A stretch of DNA of 64,000 bases from Treponema sp. (GTDB lineage: Bacteria; Spirochaetota; Spirochaetia; Treponematales; Treponemataceae). The notes under the pieces are model-generated. The model was not told where the DNA came from. It saw only the letters and a program-made list of their open reading frames with translations, and did not search any database. This document shows positions 34,484-43,841 of this stretch, one piece after another. The translations under genes and the position numbers were made by a program. The stretch is from contig JAGBIY010000003.1 of NCBI GenBank assembly GCA_017934745.1, positions 62,001 through 126,000 on the forward strand, given 5' to 3'. The stretch's first letter is position 1; the number at the start of each line of letters is the position of its first letter.

Positions 34484-35500
34484 ATGAGAATCAAGAGAAT
34501 TTTTCAACTGGCAATTCTTCTGCTTTCGCTTTCACCAAAATTTTTTGCGGAAGAAAATCAATCATCGAATCAACAAGAGAACCAACAAAAAGGGAACCTC
34601 GAAACCTACCTGACAATCGACGCGGCCTACTACCCGGAATCGGAGTACAGGACATCGAGCGCGCACTTGTCCAAGCTCACGGGCGCATACTACGGACTTG
34701 AGGGCAGGGCCACGCTCGGAGCCGAATACGCATTTTCCACTCCCCTCGGCGGCCACTGGCTTTTGAAAGACGCGAACGTGGCAGTCGGAGGCGCGATCGA
34801 GGTTTCCCCCGTGACGGTCAAGCCGAAACTCTCGGTGTCCTTCACTCCCCTTCCGTTCCTCGTCCTTTCGGCAGGCGGCGACGTCGGAACAGGCTGGACG
34901 CTTTTCGGCTGGGAAGGGATGAGCGTCCTGGACAAGACAAAGAGCCGGGACGAAGCGGAATACGACGACCTCGCGCCGTTCAGGCACTTCTACTACGATT
35001 TTTGGATTCAGGGGACGTTCCAGTTCGACACGGGCGCAATATGGGCGGGCGACTGGACGCACGTCCTCTTCCTCGCAAGCTACCAGGTGAAATATGCGGC
35101 GTTGTCGGAAGTGGGCGACGACGAAATTTGGGAATGGCAGGCGAGCGACAACAAGGCGAACGGCTGGCAGTTCTACACGAACGCGATAATCGCCTACCAG
35201 ATGCCGAAGATGGTCAGCAGAGTCGGCTTTCTGTTCGAGCTTGAGGGACACTACGACAAGAGCGACTACGCCGTGCTGAACAACAACGACTACAAGGGAG
35301 ATTTCAAGACGGCATCCATTTCGCCATTCGCACAGATAAAGTTCAACGAAAAGAACTCTCTTACAATACTCGCGAGCGTTTCGAGCAGGCGCGCGTTCAA
35401 GGAAGAGCACGACGAGACGACAGTGGAGCCGTACCTGAACTACACGGGCTACGAATGGTATTTCAGGAGAATCGCTCTGTCGTACACGCACAGGTTTTGA
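34484..35500 (+). CDS. Secreted beta-barrel-type outer membrane protein
   Basis: 338 residues. Signal peptide MRIKRIFQLAILLLSLSPKFFAEE, then a Gln/Asn linker. The body alternates polar and aromatic residues typical of membrane beta strands (GALYYGL-like turns, many Trp/Tyr), and the last residues IALSYTHRF end in Phe, the outer-membrane insertion signal. No named family recognised. Ended by the hairpin at 35532. Confidence 0.75.
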   Translation: MRIKRIFQLAILLLSLSPKFFAEENQSSNQQENQQKGNLETYLTIDAAYYPESEYRTSSAHLSKLTGAYYGLEGRATLGAEYAFSTPLGGHWLLKDANVAVGGAIEVSPVTVKPKLSVSFTPLPFLVLSAGGDVGTGWTLFGWEGMSVLDKTKSRDEAEYDDLAPFRHFYYDFWIQGTFQFDTGAIWAGDWTHVLFLASYQVKYAALSEVGDDEIWEWQASDNKANGWQFYTNAIIAYQMPKMVSRVGFLFELEGHYDKSDYAVLNNNDYKGDFKTASISPFAQIKFNEKNSLTILASVSSRRAFKEEHDETTVEPYLNYTGYEWYFRRIALSYTHRF

Positions 35501-35531
35501 TTGAGCATGTGGATTTTTGCAGCACGGACTG

Positions 35532-35559
35532 GGGGTGCCTGACGACACCCCTGTTTTTT
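35532..35559 (+). terminator. Terminator of the outer-membrane protein gene
   Basis: GGGGTG and CACCCC enclose CCTGACGA, followed by TGTTTTTT. It lies directly at the end of the converging parE gene. Confidence 0.65.
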
Positions 35560-37624
35560 ACGCGTCGATTTCCTGCAGGAGGTGGTGGACGATGAAATTC
35601 CTGCGTTCGGGGGTGTTCTTTCCCATGTAGAATTCGAGCACGGCGGGGACGTTCTTGAGGGCCTCCACCTCCACCGGGGTCAGGTGCATCGTCGCGGGGT
35701 CGATGAACTGCTTGAACTCGTGGGGGGAAATCTCTCCGAGTCCCTTGAAGCGGGTGACTTCCGCAGACGCTCCGAGTTTTTTCACGGCCTTGTCGCGCTC
35801 GTCCTCGGAATAGCAGTAGATTGTGTCCTTCTTGTTCCTCGCGCGGAAAAGCGGGGTCTCAAGAATCCAGACGCGGCCGCTCGTCACCAGTTCCTCGAAA
35901 TAGCCCAAAAGGAAGGTCAAAACGAGGTTCCTGATGTGGAAGCCGTCGTTGTCGGCATCGGTCGCGATAACAATCTTGGAGTAGCGGAGGTTCGACACGT
36001 CCTGCTCGATTCCCAACGCCATCATGAGGTTGAACAGCTCCTGGTTCTTGTAGATGTCGCTCTGTTTTTTTCCGTACATGTTCTCTGGCTTTCCGCGCAA
36101 CGAGAAAATCGCCTGATACGACGGGTCGCGGCTTCCGACCATAGAACCAGTCGCAGAGTCTCCTTCCGTTATGAAAATCATCGAATTCGCGCCCTTCTCC
36201 CCGTCCTCAAGATGGAAGCGGCAGTCCTTGAGCTTTTCGATTTTGAGGGAGATTTTCTTGGCGGCCTCTTTCGCTTCCTTTTTCACGGCATTCAATTCCG
36301 TCCTGAGCTTCTCGTTCGCCTCGATTTTGCCCTTGAGCAACTCCGCTTCCTTCGGGTGCTTGTGGAGCCAATCGTCAAGGCCGGACTGGGTCTCGCCCAC
36401 AATCCACTGGCGGATGTCGGTGTTCCCCAGCTTGTTCTTGGTCTGGCTCTCGAAGACCGGATTCTGCACTTTCGCTAGGACCGCGGCAGTTATTCCGTCG
36501 CGCACGTCCTCCGACTTGTAGTTGGAATGGAAGAAGTCGTTGATGCCCTTGAGGAACCCTTCCTTGAACGCGTTCAAGTGCGTGCCTCCGTCGCTCGTGT
36601 ACTGTCCGTTCACGAACGAGAAGTAGTTCTCTCCGTAGGCGTTCGTGTGGGTGAACGCGAACTGCAGATGCTCTCCCCTGTAGCTTCCAATCTGGTAGAG
36701 GGAATTGTCGGCAAGCTCCTTCTGCAGCAAATCCAAAAGTCCGTTCTCCGAAACGAAGTCGCGTCCGTTCAACCGGATTGTGAGTCCCGTGTTCAGATAG
36801 GCGTAGTTCCACATCCTCTTCTCCACGAATTCCATGTTGAACGAATATTTCCCGAAAATCGACTCGTCAGGTATGAACTCGAAATATGTTCCGTTCGGCT
36901 GCTTCACCTTGAGCTTTCCGGTCTTCTGGCTCTTGAGCTTTCCGCGCTCAAAAACCGCGTCAGTGCATTCGCCGTCCCTCACGGAGACGACACGGAAGTA
37001 AGAGGAGAGAGCGTTCACGGCCTTCGTTCCGACACCGTTCATTCCCACGGAGAACTGGAAAACCTCGTCGTTGTACTTCGCGCCCGTGTTTATCTGCGAA
37101 ACGCAGTCCACCACCTTTCCGAGCGGGATTCCGCGTCCGTAGTCGCGCACGGTCACGCGCTTGTCGGCAAGAGAGATTGTCACGTCGATTCTGCCCCCGA
37201 ATCCCATTATGAATTCGTCCACCGAGTTGTCGATGATTTCTTTCAGGAGAATGTAGATTCCGTCGTTCTGGTTCGAACCGTCGCCGAGCCGCCCGATGTA
37301 CATTCCAGAGCGCAGGCGGATGTGCTCCAGAGCGTCCAAGTGCTGCACCTGGTCGTCGGTGTATTCAACGGCCTTTTTCTTGCGTCCGAGGGAGGGGTCT
37401 TTCGCCTTCGCCTCCTCAAGATTCTTGGCGGTCTGTTCGAGTGTCGTTCCCGGAACGAATTTCTCCGGCTGACTTCCGCTCTTTTCGGCTTTCACGTCCT
37501 TCGTCTTCGCCTTGTCCCACGCGCGGAATGTTCCGTTCTCGTCCACGCCAGCCTTGGGTTTTGAACTTTTCGCATTTCCAGGATTTTTCACAGCTGATTT
37601 TTTCTCATTTGAATCATTAGTCAT
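35558..37624 (-). CDS. parE: DNA topoisomerase IV subunit B (GyrB/ParE family)
   Basis: 688 residues. GHKL ATPase: EHIRLRSGMYIG, the catalytic Glu in EIIDNSVDEF, DYGRGIPLG and VGMNGVGTKAVNAL; TOPRIM: ITEGDSATGSM and ATDADNDGFHI. There is a Lys/Ser/Asn-rich N-terminal extension of about 80 residues before the ATPase. With ParC it unlinks daughter chromosomes. parC lies 4.2 kb away on the other strand, both flanking thrA. ParE and GyrB cannot be told apart with certainty, but the partner's short C-terminus favours ParE. Confidence 0.9.
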   Translation of the reverse strand: MTNDSNEKKSAVKNPGNAKSSKPKAGVDENGTFRAWDKAKTKDVKAEKSGSQPEKFVPGTTLEQTAKNLEEAKAKDPSLGRKKKAVEYTDDQVQHLDALEHIRLRSGMYIGRLGDGSNQNDGIYILLKEIIDNSVDEFIMGFGGRIDVTISLADKRVTVRDYGRGIPLGKVVDCVSQINTGAKYNDEVFQFSVGMNGVGTKAVNALSSYFRVVSVRDGECTDAVFERGKLKSQKTGKLKVKQPNGTYFEFIPDESIFGKYSFNMEFVEKRMWNYAYLNTGLTIRLNGRDFVSENGLLDLLQKELADNSLYQIGSYRGEHLQFAFTHTNAYGENYFSFVNGQYTSDGGTHLNAFKEGFLKGINDFFHSNYKSEDVRDGITAAVLAKVQNPVFESQTKNKLGNTDIRQWIVGETQSGLDDWLHKHPKEAELLKGKIEANEKLRTELNAVKKEAKEAAKKISLKIEKLKDCRFHLEDGEKGANSMIFITEGDSATGSMVGSRDPSYQAIFSLRGKPENMYGKKQSDIYKNQELFNLMMALGIEQDVSNLRYSKIVIATDADNDGFHIRNLVLTFLLGYFEELVTSGRVWILETPLFRARNKKDTIYCYSEDERDKAVKKLGASAEVTRFKGLGEISPHEFKQFIDPATMHLTPVEVEALKNVPAVLEFYMGKNTPERRNFIVHHLLQEIDA

Positions 37625-37638
37625 AACTTTGAATTATA
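37625..37638 (-). promoter_or_regulatory. Near-leaderless -10 of parE
   Basis: A perfect TATAAT (37633-37638, minus strand) then eight bases to the ATG. At most one or two leader bases; no Shine-Dalgarno. Confidence 0.5.
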
Positions 37639-37763
37639 GGAACTTTTTCTCATTTCGAGAATTAACAGAAGCAAAGTCGCGGATATGGAAAACGCTCTTC
37701 TATTATTTATTCGGCAATTCATATAAAATCTGAGTCTTAACATTGAAAATTTAGGAGTAGAAT

Positions 37764-40262
37764 ATGCTTACACTCAAGTTCGGTGGAACTTCTATGGGAA
37801 ATGCCAGAAGGATTCTGGATTCAACGGACATAATGATTGGCAGGGCAAAGGACGACAGAACCAGCGTCATCGTCTCGGCGGTGGCTGGAGTGTCGAACTC
37901 GTTGCAGGAGGCCATCGACAATGCGGTGGCAGGCAACGACCCTACCTCTTCAATCGAGAACCTCAGAAAGATACATTCGGAAATTTGCGCGGAAATTCAT
38001 TCGACGTTGGCTGATTTCGATTCAAAAGACGTGATGAAGAAAATCGAGCCGAATTTCGTGGAACTCGAAAAGCTTTTGAGCGGAGTCGCCACGTTCGGCG
38101 AGTGCCCGAAGTCAATCCACTGCAGAATCATGGGAATGGGCGAGCTCTGTTGCGTCCCAATCGTGAAGGAAGTCCTCCTCGCTAAAAAGCAGAGCGTCCT
38201 GCTCCTGGACTCAAGAAAATACATCTACACGACAGGAAACCAGAAGGAAGGCGACCCGGACTACGCGCGCACGGCGGCCGCCCTCGCGCCATACAGGGAC
38301 GGAGCGGAACCGAACCAGGCGCGCATCCTCCTCTTCCCCGGTTTCGTCTGCGCATGGTCGAAGAACTCGGAGACGGAACCCGCGATGGGCTTGCTCGGAA
38401 GGAACGGCTCGGACTTCTCGGCATCGATTGTGGCTTCCGCGCTCGGCTCGTCAAAATGCGAATTCTGGACGGACGTTGACGGAATCTACACCGCGGACCC
38501 GCGCGTCGTTCCCGACGCGATTCTCGTGGAGGACATGACGTACGAAGAGGCGATGGAGCTTTCGTTCTTCGGCTCGAAAGTGCTCCATCCAAAGACGCTC
38601 GCTCCGCTCGCCGCGAAGGGCATAGAAGCGTGGAGCCTGAACTCGCACAATCCGTCGGCAAGGGGAACGAGAATCGGAAAAGGCCCGTTCGAGTCCGAAA
38701 AGAACGCGGGTCCAGTGCGCGGAATCTCATGCTTGAAGAACACGGCTCTCGTCTCCGTCTCTGGAAGCGGCATGAAGGGAAAGACCGGAGTCGCCGCGAG
38801 AATCTTCCAGGCCGTCACGAGGGCGGGAATCTCCATGCTCCTCATCACCCAGTCAAGCTCCGAGTACACGATTTCGTTCTGCGTGAAGCAGAGCGAGGCG
38901 GAAAAAGTGAAAGAGGCGTTGAGCGCGGAATTCGCCCTTGAGATAAGGGACGGCCTCCTCAACAAGATTTCGGTCGCGGAGAACACGGCAATCGTCTCAA
39001 TCGTCGGCGACAACATGAAGAAGAACTGCGGCGTGGCGGGAAAATTCCTCAACTCGCTCTCAAGCAGGGGCATCAACATCCAGGCAATCGCCCAGGGTTC
39101 GAGCGAGAGGTCTATTTCGGTCGTAATCGACGGAGAATTCGGTGACATCGCCGTGAAGGCAGCGCACCTCTTCTTCTTCAACACGGCGCAGCCTATCGAG
39201 GTTTTCGCGTTCGGAGCGGGAACAATCGGAGGCGCGCTGCTTGAGCAAATCCGCGACCAGCACGACAAGCTCCTCTCCCAGAACGTGGACATCAAAGTCT
39301 GCGCGATTTCGACACTCGAAGGAATGATAATCGACGGAAACGGAATCGACTTGAGCAAGGACTGGAGGGAAGAGATAAAGAAATCCGGAAAGAAGACGAA
39401 CCTGGACGAGATTCTCGACTTCGTGAAAGAGAACAAGCCGCTGAACCCGGTTTTCGTGGACTGCACGGCAAGCTACGACCTGCCAGAAAGGTACCTCGAC
39501 ATCTTCAAGGCGGGAATGAGCATCGCCACCCCGAACAAGAGGGCGAACTCGATGACGATGGAATTCTACAGGCAGCTCAGGGACGTGGCGAACGCGAACC
39601 ACTGCCGCTTCCTCTACGAGACGAACGTGGGCGCAGGGCTTCCAATCATCGACACGCTGCAGAACCTCTTCAAGTCTGGAGACTCGCTCACGGGCTTCAA
39701 CGGAATCATGTCGGGTTCCCTCTCGTACATTTTCGGGAAACTCGACGAGGGCAAGAAATTCTCGGAGGCGGTGAAAGAAGCGAAGGAGCTCAAGTACACG
39801 GAGCCTGACCCACGCGACGACCTGAAGGGAACGGACGTCGCCAGAAAAGCGTTGATAATAGCGCGCGAGGCCGGAATCCCAATCGAACTGGACGACATAA
39901 AGATGAATTCTATTTTCCCGGAAGGATTCTCAATCGAAGGGACCGTGGACGAATTCATGAAGAGGCTGCCGGAGGTCGATTCGTACTTTGAAAAGAAGAT
40001 GGCGGAGTTGAAGAAAGAGAACAAGGTCATCAGGATGGGAGCCTCGATAAAGGACGGCAAAGTCTCTGTCGGTCTTTTGGAAGTGGGACCTGAGGACCCG
40101 CTCTACGGAGTGCGCGGCGGCGAGAACGCATTCGTCTTCCAGACAGCGCGCTACACGCCGATTCCGCTCACTGTAAGGGGCTACGGCGCGGGCGCGGGCG
40201 TCACGGCTGCCGGAGTCTTCGGAGATATCCTTAGAACAGTTTCGTTTAACCCGACGAAATAA
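37764..40262 (+). CDS. thrA: Bifunctional aspartokinase/homoserine dehydrogenase I
   Basis: 832 residues from the ATG at 37764 with TAGGAG upstream. The aspartokinase part (1-300) starts LTLKFGGTSMGNARRI; two ACT regulatory domains (about 315-465) suggest threonine feedback. Homoserine dehydrogenase begins near 475 with VFAFGAGTIGGALLEQI and has TPNKRANSM, ETNVGAGLPIIDTLQ and ELKYTEPDPRDDL. First and third steps from aspartate to threonine and methionine. Monocistronic, followed by repeat copy C. Confidence 0.97.
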   Translation: MLTLKFGGTSMGNARRILDSTDIMIGRAKDDRTSVIVSAVAGVSNSLQEAIDNAVAGNDPTSSIENLRKIHSEICAEIHSTLADFDSKDVMKKIEPNFVELEKLLSGVATFGECPKSIHCRIMGMGELCCVPIVKEVLLAKKQSVLLLDSRKYIYTTGNQKEGDPDYARTAAALAPYRDGAEPNQARILLFPGFVCAWSKNSETEPAMGLLGRNGSDFSASIVASALGSSKCEFWTDVDGIYTADPRVVPDAILVEDMTYEEAMELSFFGSKVLHPKTLAPLAAKGIEAWSLNSHNPSARGTRIGKGPFESEKNAGPVRGISCLKNTALVSVSGSGMKGKTGVAARIFQAVTRAGISMLLITQSSSEYTISFCVKQSEAEKVKEALSAEFALEIRDGLLNKISVAENTAIVSIVGDNMKKNCGVAGKFLNSLSSRGINIQAIAQGSSERSISVVIDGEFGDIAVKAAHLFFFNTAQPIEVFAFGAGTIGGALLEQIRDQHDKLLSQNVDIKVCAISTLEGMIIDGNGIDLSKDWREEIKKSGKKTNLDEILDFVKENKPLNPVFVDCTASYDLPERYLDIFKAGMSIATPNKRANSMTMEFYRQLRDVANANHCRFLYETNVGAGLPIIDTLQNLFKSGDSLTGFNGIMSGSLSYIFGKLDEGKKFSEAVKEAKELKYTEPDPRDDLKGTDVARKALIIAREAGIPIELDDIKMNSIFPEGFSIEGTVDEFMKRLPEVDSYFEKKMAELKKENKVIRMGASIKDGKVSVGLLEVGPEDPLYGVRGGENAFVFQTARYTPIPLTVRGYGAGAGVTAAGVFGDILRTVSFNPTK

Positions 40263-40268
40263 AAAAAT

Positions 40269-40436
40269 AGGTTGAATGTCGAGTTAATGCGGATTGTAAA
40301 AAATGGAAACAAGCTCCCGTCGGGAACCCGGTCACAAAAACGGCAGTACCGCTTCGCGGTGGCTGAGTGTTTTTGTGACCGGAACCCCGACTCCGCTTGT
40401 TTCCATTTTTAGTTCGTAAAACTCGATATTCAGCCT
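40269..40436. repeat. Palindromic repeat family, copy C
   Basis: 168 bp. Ends AGGTTGAATGTCGAG and CTCGATATTCAGCCT are inverted copies. AACAAGCTCCC on the left pairs with the CGCTTGTTTCC arm on the right; the centre holds GGCAGTACCGCTTCGCGGTG. The right end touches the stop codon of the lipase-like gene. Confidence 0.8.
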
Positions 40437-41667
40437 ACCAGTTTTTTGCAAGTTCGTTTGCGACTGTATTCATAAAAATGTTGTTAGCCGTCATATGGCA
40501 GCCACGTCCGTATGTACCTGTCGAGTAGCGGATGTAAACATTGTCTTTTGAGAAATCCGAGATTTCCTCCCCTTCCTCGATTTTTGTCATTGTAAAGCCG
40601 TTAGCATTGAAATAATCGAAAAGCTCGTCGGAATTTTTTGTCGGGACAACGTCGTCTTTGCTGTCGCTGAACATGAGGATTTTTGAAGTGGACTTCGGAG
40701 TGAAGAAGCAGTTGTAGTCTTCCATGCGGCTCCGTATCGTTTTTCTGATGTCGCTGTCGGCGTTCAACATGTCGTCTTTGAGGCTGGCAGACCAAGCGTT
40801 TCCGGTCATGTTCACCTGCATGTCGTGAGACTTGTCCAGAAGTTCGTCGAGTATGCTTTCGTCAACGAAAACATCGCTGTTTGAAACTCCCAAGCCGGTC
40901 AAAGCGTTGTAGCTTGCGATTCCGAGCCAGATGACGGCGGGCATCAATGGCGGGTTGTAATTGGCGATTGACTCGTCGACCACCGTGTTGATGTCGTAGC
41001 AGCCGCCGCCGGCGAAAGTCTTCGTGATGTTCACATTCGAACCATAGAAAGAATCCGTGTCCACAATCTTCTGAACGTGCATTGCGGTCTGGCCGCCCTG
41101 GGAGAAGCCCACGTTGGCGAGTTTGTCCTCCCAAGTGTAGCCCTCTGACAAAAGCCACAACCTAGCGCAAATCAGGGCATGCAAAGCGGTCTTCGCGTTC
41201 ACGTCCCCGTAGGCGAACGCCTGCGTCTCGTCTTTTGAGGCTCCAAAACCTATCAAATCAGCCTCCACGGCGATTGCGTTTGTCGAAGCCGACATCAAAG
41301 GAAGGAAGTCGCTCGTCTCGCTCACGGAAGGAGCTTCGGCGTTGTCGGTCATGGCTCCGTGGTGGACGAGAACCATGAAAGGAGCCTTCGACTTGCTCTC
41401 GTACAGGCTGGAAGTCATCATGATTGCAGCGGAGGCAGTGACTTTCTCCCCCGCCACGTTCTCAGTCGGATAATTGAAGACAATCTTCTTGAGCGCGACC
41501 GCATCCGCATCCTCGGAAGGCTTGTACGAACAATCCACGGCGGGCTGGACGACAAGCTCGGAAAGAGAGACCGCATAGGATTTTGCGCCACTGGCTTCCT
41601 CGGTCTTGTGGCAGGAGGAGAGCAACAAGGCGGACGACAAAATTAAAAGCAGACAAAACTTTTTCAT
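40435..41667 (-). CDS. Secreted lipase-like alpha/beta hydrolase lipoprotein
   Basis: 410 residues. Lipoprotein signal MKKFCLLLILSSALLLSSC. Alpha/beta-hydrolase features: an oxyanion-type segment MVLVHHGAMTDN, the nucleophile elbow GFSQGGQTAMHV (G-x-S-x-G), the Asp in LMFSDSKDDVVP and a late His in GRGCHMTAN. The layout resembles fungal/bacterial secretory lipases (LIP family). AGGGG lies five or six bases before the ATG; the leader starts with a hairpin (41697-41722). Confidence 0.82.
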   Translation of the reverse strand: MKKFCLLLILSSALLLSSCHKTEEASGAKSYAVSLSELVVQPAVDCSYKPSEDADAVALKKIVFNYPTENVAGEKVTASAAIMMTSSLYESKSKAPFMVLVHHGAMTDNAEAPSVSETSDFLPLMSASTNAIAVEADLIGFGASKDETQAFAYGDVNAKTALHALICARLWLLSEGYTWEDKLANVGFSQGGQTAMHVQKIVDTDSFYGSNVNITKTFAGGGCYDINTVVDESIANYNPPLMPAVIWLGIASYNALTGLGVSNSDVFVDESILDELLDKSHDMQVNMTGNAWSASLKDDMLNADSDIRKTIRSRMEDYNCFFTPKSTSKILMFSDSKDDVVPTKNSDELFDYFNANGFTMTKIEEGEEISDFSKDNVYIRYSTGTYGRGCHMTANNIFMNTVANELAKNW

Positions 41668-41696
41668 AATTTTCCCCTATCGTTTTTTAATAAACC

Positions 41697-41722
41697 TGTT
41701 CGGAAACTTCTGTTTCGGAACA
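41697..41722 (-). promoter_or_regulatory. 5'-end stem-loop in the leader of the lipase-like gene
   Basis: TGTTC-x-GAAAC pairs with GTTTC-x-GAACA around a 4-base loop. The -10 TTTAAT (41729-41734, minus strand) ends six bases before it, so the hairpin should begin at the first transcribed base. The same design is at 53682. Confidence 0.6.
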
Positions 41723-41774
41723 ACTCTGATTAAAACAAAGTTAAAACCATCTTAATATTAGTGTATAACATCAT

Positions 41775-41828
41775 GAATGTCGAGTTTGCGAATATCGTAA
41801 TCCAACCTACATTTAAAAACTCAACGTC
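41775..41828. repeat. Palindromic repeat family, copy E (remnant)
   Basis: 54 bp: the left end GAATGTCGAGTTTGCGAATA is intact, the right end has decayed to AAACTCAACGTC, and the hairpin body is lost. It lies in the promoter region of parC. Confidence 0.6.
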
Positions 41829-41879
41829 TATCGAAATCAGATTGGCATTTTGCTAAACTAAGACTGAAAAAGGGAAAAC

Positions 41880-43841
41880 ATGGCATACGTAAAAAATCTA
41901 TTCGACAAAAACTTCATTGAATACGCGAGCTACGTCATTCGTGACAGGGCGATTCCAGACATCGAGGACGGGCTCAAGCCGGTGCAGAGGCGCATCATGC
42001 ACACGCTCTTCGAAATGGACGACGGCAGGTTCCAGAAAGTCGCGACAGTCGTTGGAAGGTGCATGAAGTACCATCCGCACGGAGACGCTTCGATTGGAGG
42101 CGCACTCGTTGTGCTCGCGAACAGGGACTACTTCATAGAGAAGCAGGGAAACTTCGGGAACATCTACACTGGAGACGGAGCGTCCGCGCCGCGATACATA
42201 GAGTGCCGGGTGAATCCGCTGGCGAAGGATTTCCTCTACAACCCCAACATCACGAACTACGTCCCAAGCTACGACGGACGAAGCAAGGAGCCGACCGTCT
42301 TCCGCGCGAAGCTTCCGCTGGTGCTGCTCACAGGAGCGGAGGGAATCGCGGTCGGAATGAACACGAAGATTCCGACTTACAACATACGGGAAGTAATCGA
42401 GGCGGAAAAGAAGTGCCTGAACGGAGAGAAATTCCACCTGAACCCGGATTTCCAGACTGGCGGACTCATCGACGTGTCCAATTTCAAGGACGGCTCTGGA
42501 AAAATCATCACCAGGGCGAAGCTCGATTTGTCGGACGAGAAGAAAATCGTCATAACGGAGCTTGCTTACCCGAGCAACTCCAACACGCTCATCAACTCAA
42601 TCGAGAACGCGGCGAAGAACGGCAAGGTGAAAATTTCGGCGATACACGACTTCACGGCGAAGGACGTGAACATAGAGCTCAAGCTTCCGCGCGGAGTCTA
42701 CGCGAAGGACGTGGTGGACTCTCTCTACGCCTACACGGAATGCGAGCAGTCGGTGACGTGCAACATGCTCGTCATCAAGGACAACATGCCGACGCAGATG
42801 ACAGCGACCGAAATCATCGAATACCACGCGAAGCAGCTCCAGACGATTTTGAAGGACGAACTCGAATTCGAGAAGAACGCGCTCACGGACAAGCTCCATC
42901 TCCGAACGCTCGAACGCATTTTCGTGGAGGAGAGAATCTACAAGAGCATAGAGACGCAAAAGACGCAGGAGGCGGTGGAGAAGGCCGTCAGGAACGGATT
43001 CGTGCCACACGCGGCCGAGCTTGTGCGCCCGATTTCGGCGGAGGACATCGAGCATCTGCTTTCGATTCCAATCAGGAGAATCTCCCTCTACGACATGGGC
43101 AAGAACAAGGCGGAAGTCACTTCGATAAACAAGCGGCTCAAGGAAATCAACAAGACTCTCAAGAACCTCGTGGGCTACGCAATCGAATATCTGGATTCAA
43201 TAGAAGAGAAACTGAAGGCCGCCAAATTCGACACGAAAAGGAAGACGACCGTGAAGAAATTCTCGGCGACCGACGCGAAGGAAATCGCCAAAAGGGACAT
43301 TCCATTGAGGTACGACGACAAGGGCTATCTCGGCACGCAGGTCTCAGGCGGCTCGGAAGTCTTGAGGGTCTCGGAATTCGACAAAATCATCTGCATGAGG
43401 AAGAACGGAATGTTCACGGCGATGGACGTTCCGAACAAAGTCTTCATCGACAAGGGCGCGTGGTTCATCGGCTTCGCGGACAAGGAGGAGGTCTCGAAAA
43501 TCCTCTTCACGGTCATTTTCCGCGACCCGGAGACGAAAATCGCCTCGATAAAGCGCACGAGAATTCCCACATGGATTTTGAACAGGGACTACTTCCTCGC
43601 CCCCGACGGAATGGAAGTGCTGCACGTGGACATGAGGGAGAACTTCACTTTCGAGTTGAAATACGCGAAGAAGCCGAGGGTGCAGATTCTTTCCGAGAAG
43701 TTCAACGCGGGCGACTTCGAGGAGAAGGGCTTGAAGACGCTCGGAGTCAGGCTTTCGGCGAGGGAGTGCGAGGGCGTTTCCGTGGAGGGCGAGAACAAGG
43801 GAGAAGCGACTCTCTTTGACGAGGCGGAGGATTTGAAATGA
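41880..43841 (+). CDS. parC: DNA topoisomerase IV subunit A (ParC-like)
   Basis: 653 residues, short for GyrA (800+). Starts MAYVKNLFDKNFIEYASYVI; HPHGDASIGGALV (65-77) is the quinolone-type region, and Tyr106 in SAPRYIECR is the DNA-linking tyrosine. After the tower domain and coiled coil, the C-terminal part (about 480-620) keeps only a reduced beta-pinwheel. AAAGGGA lies upstream of the ATG. Its stop overlaps the next gene by four bases. Confidence 0.9.
   Translation: MAYVKNLFDKNFIEYASYVIRDRAIPDIEDGLKPVQRRIMHTLFEMDDGRFQKVATVVGRCMKYHPHGDASIGGALVVLANRDYFIEKQGNFGNIYTGDGASAPRYIECRVNPLAKDFLYNPNITNYVPSYDGRSKEPTVFRAKLPLVLLTGAEGIAVGMNTKIPTYNIREVIEAEKKCLNGEKFHLNPDFQTGGLIDVSNFKDGSGKIITRAKLDLSDEKKIVITELAYPSNSNTLINSIENAAKNGKVKISAIHDFTAKDVNIELKLPRGVYAKDVVDSLYAYTECEQSVTCNMLVIKDNMPTQMTATEIIEYHAKQLQTILKDELEFEKNALTDKLHLRTLERIFVEERIYKSIETQKTQEAVEKAVRNGFVPHAAELVRPISAEDIEHLLSIPIRRISLYDMGKNKAEVTSINKRLKEINKTLKNLVGYAIEYLDSIEEKLKAAKFDTKRKTTVKKFSATDAKEIAKRDIPLRYDDKGYLGTQVSGGSEVLRVSEFDKIICMRKNGMFTAMDVPNKVFIDKGAWFIGFADKEEVSKILFTVIFRDPETKIASIKRTRIPTWILNRDYFLAPDGMEVLHVDMRENFTFELKYAKKPRVQILSEKFNAGDFEEKGLKTLGVRLSARECEGVSVEGENKGEATLFDEAEDLK

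Noticed and set aside
35582..37564. Two long plus-strand frames opposite parE
   Set aside because: Antisense to a complete GHKL/TOPRIM protein; no ribosome site or family.
42059..43819. 586-codon frame overlapping parC
   Set aside because: Shadow frame of parC with Arg/Gly-rich nonsense composition; parC is fully supported.
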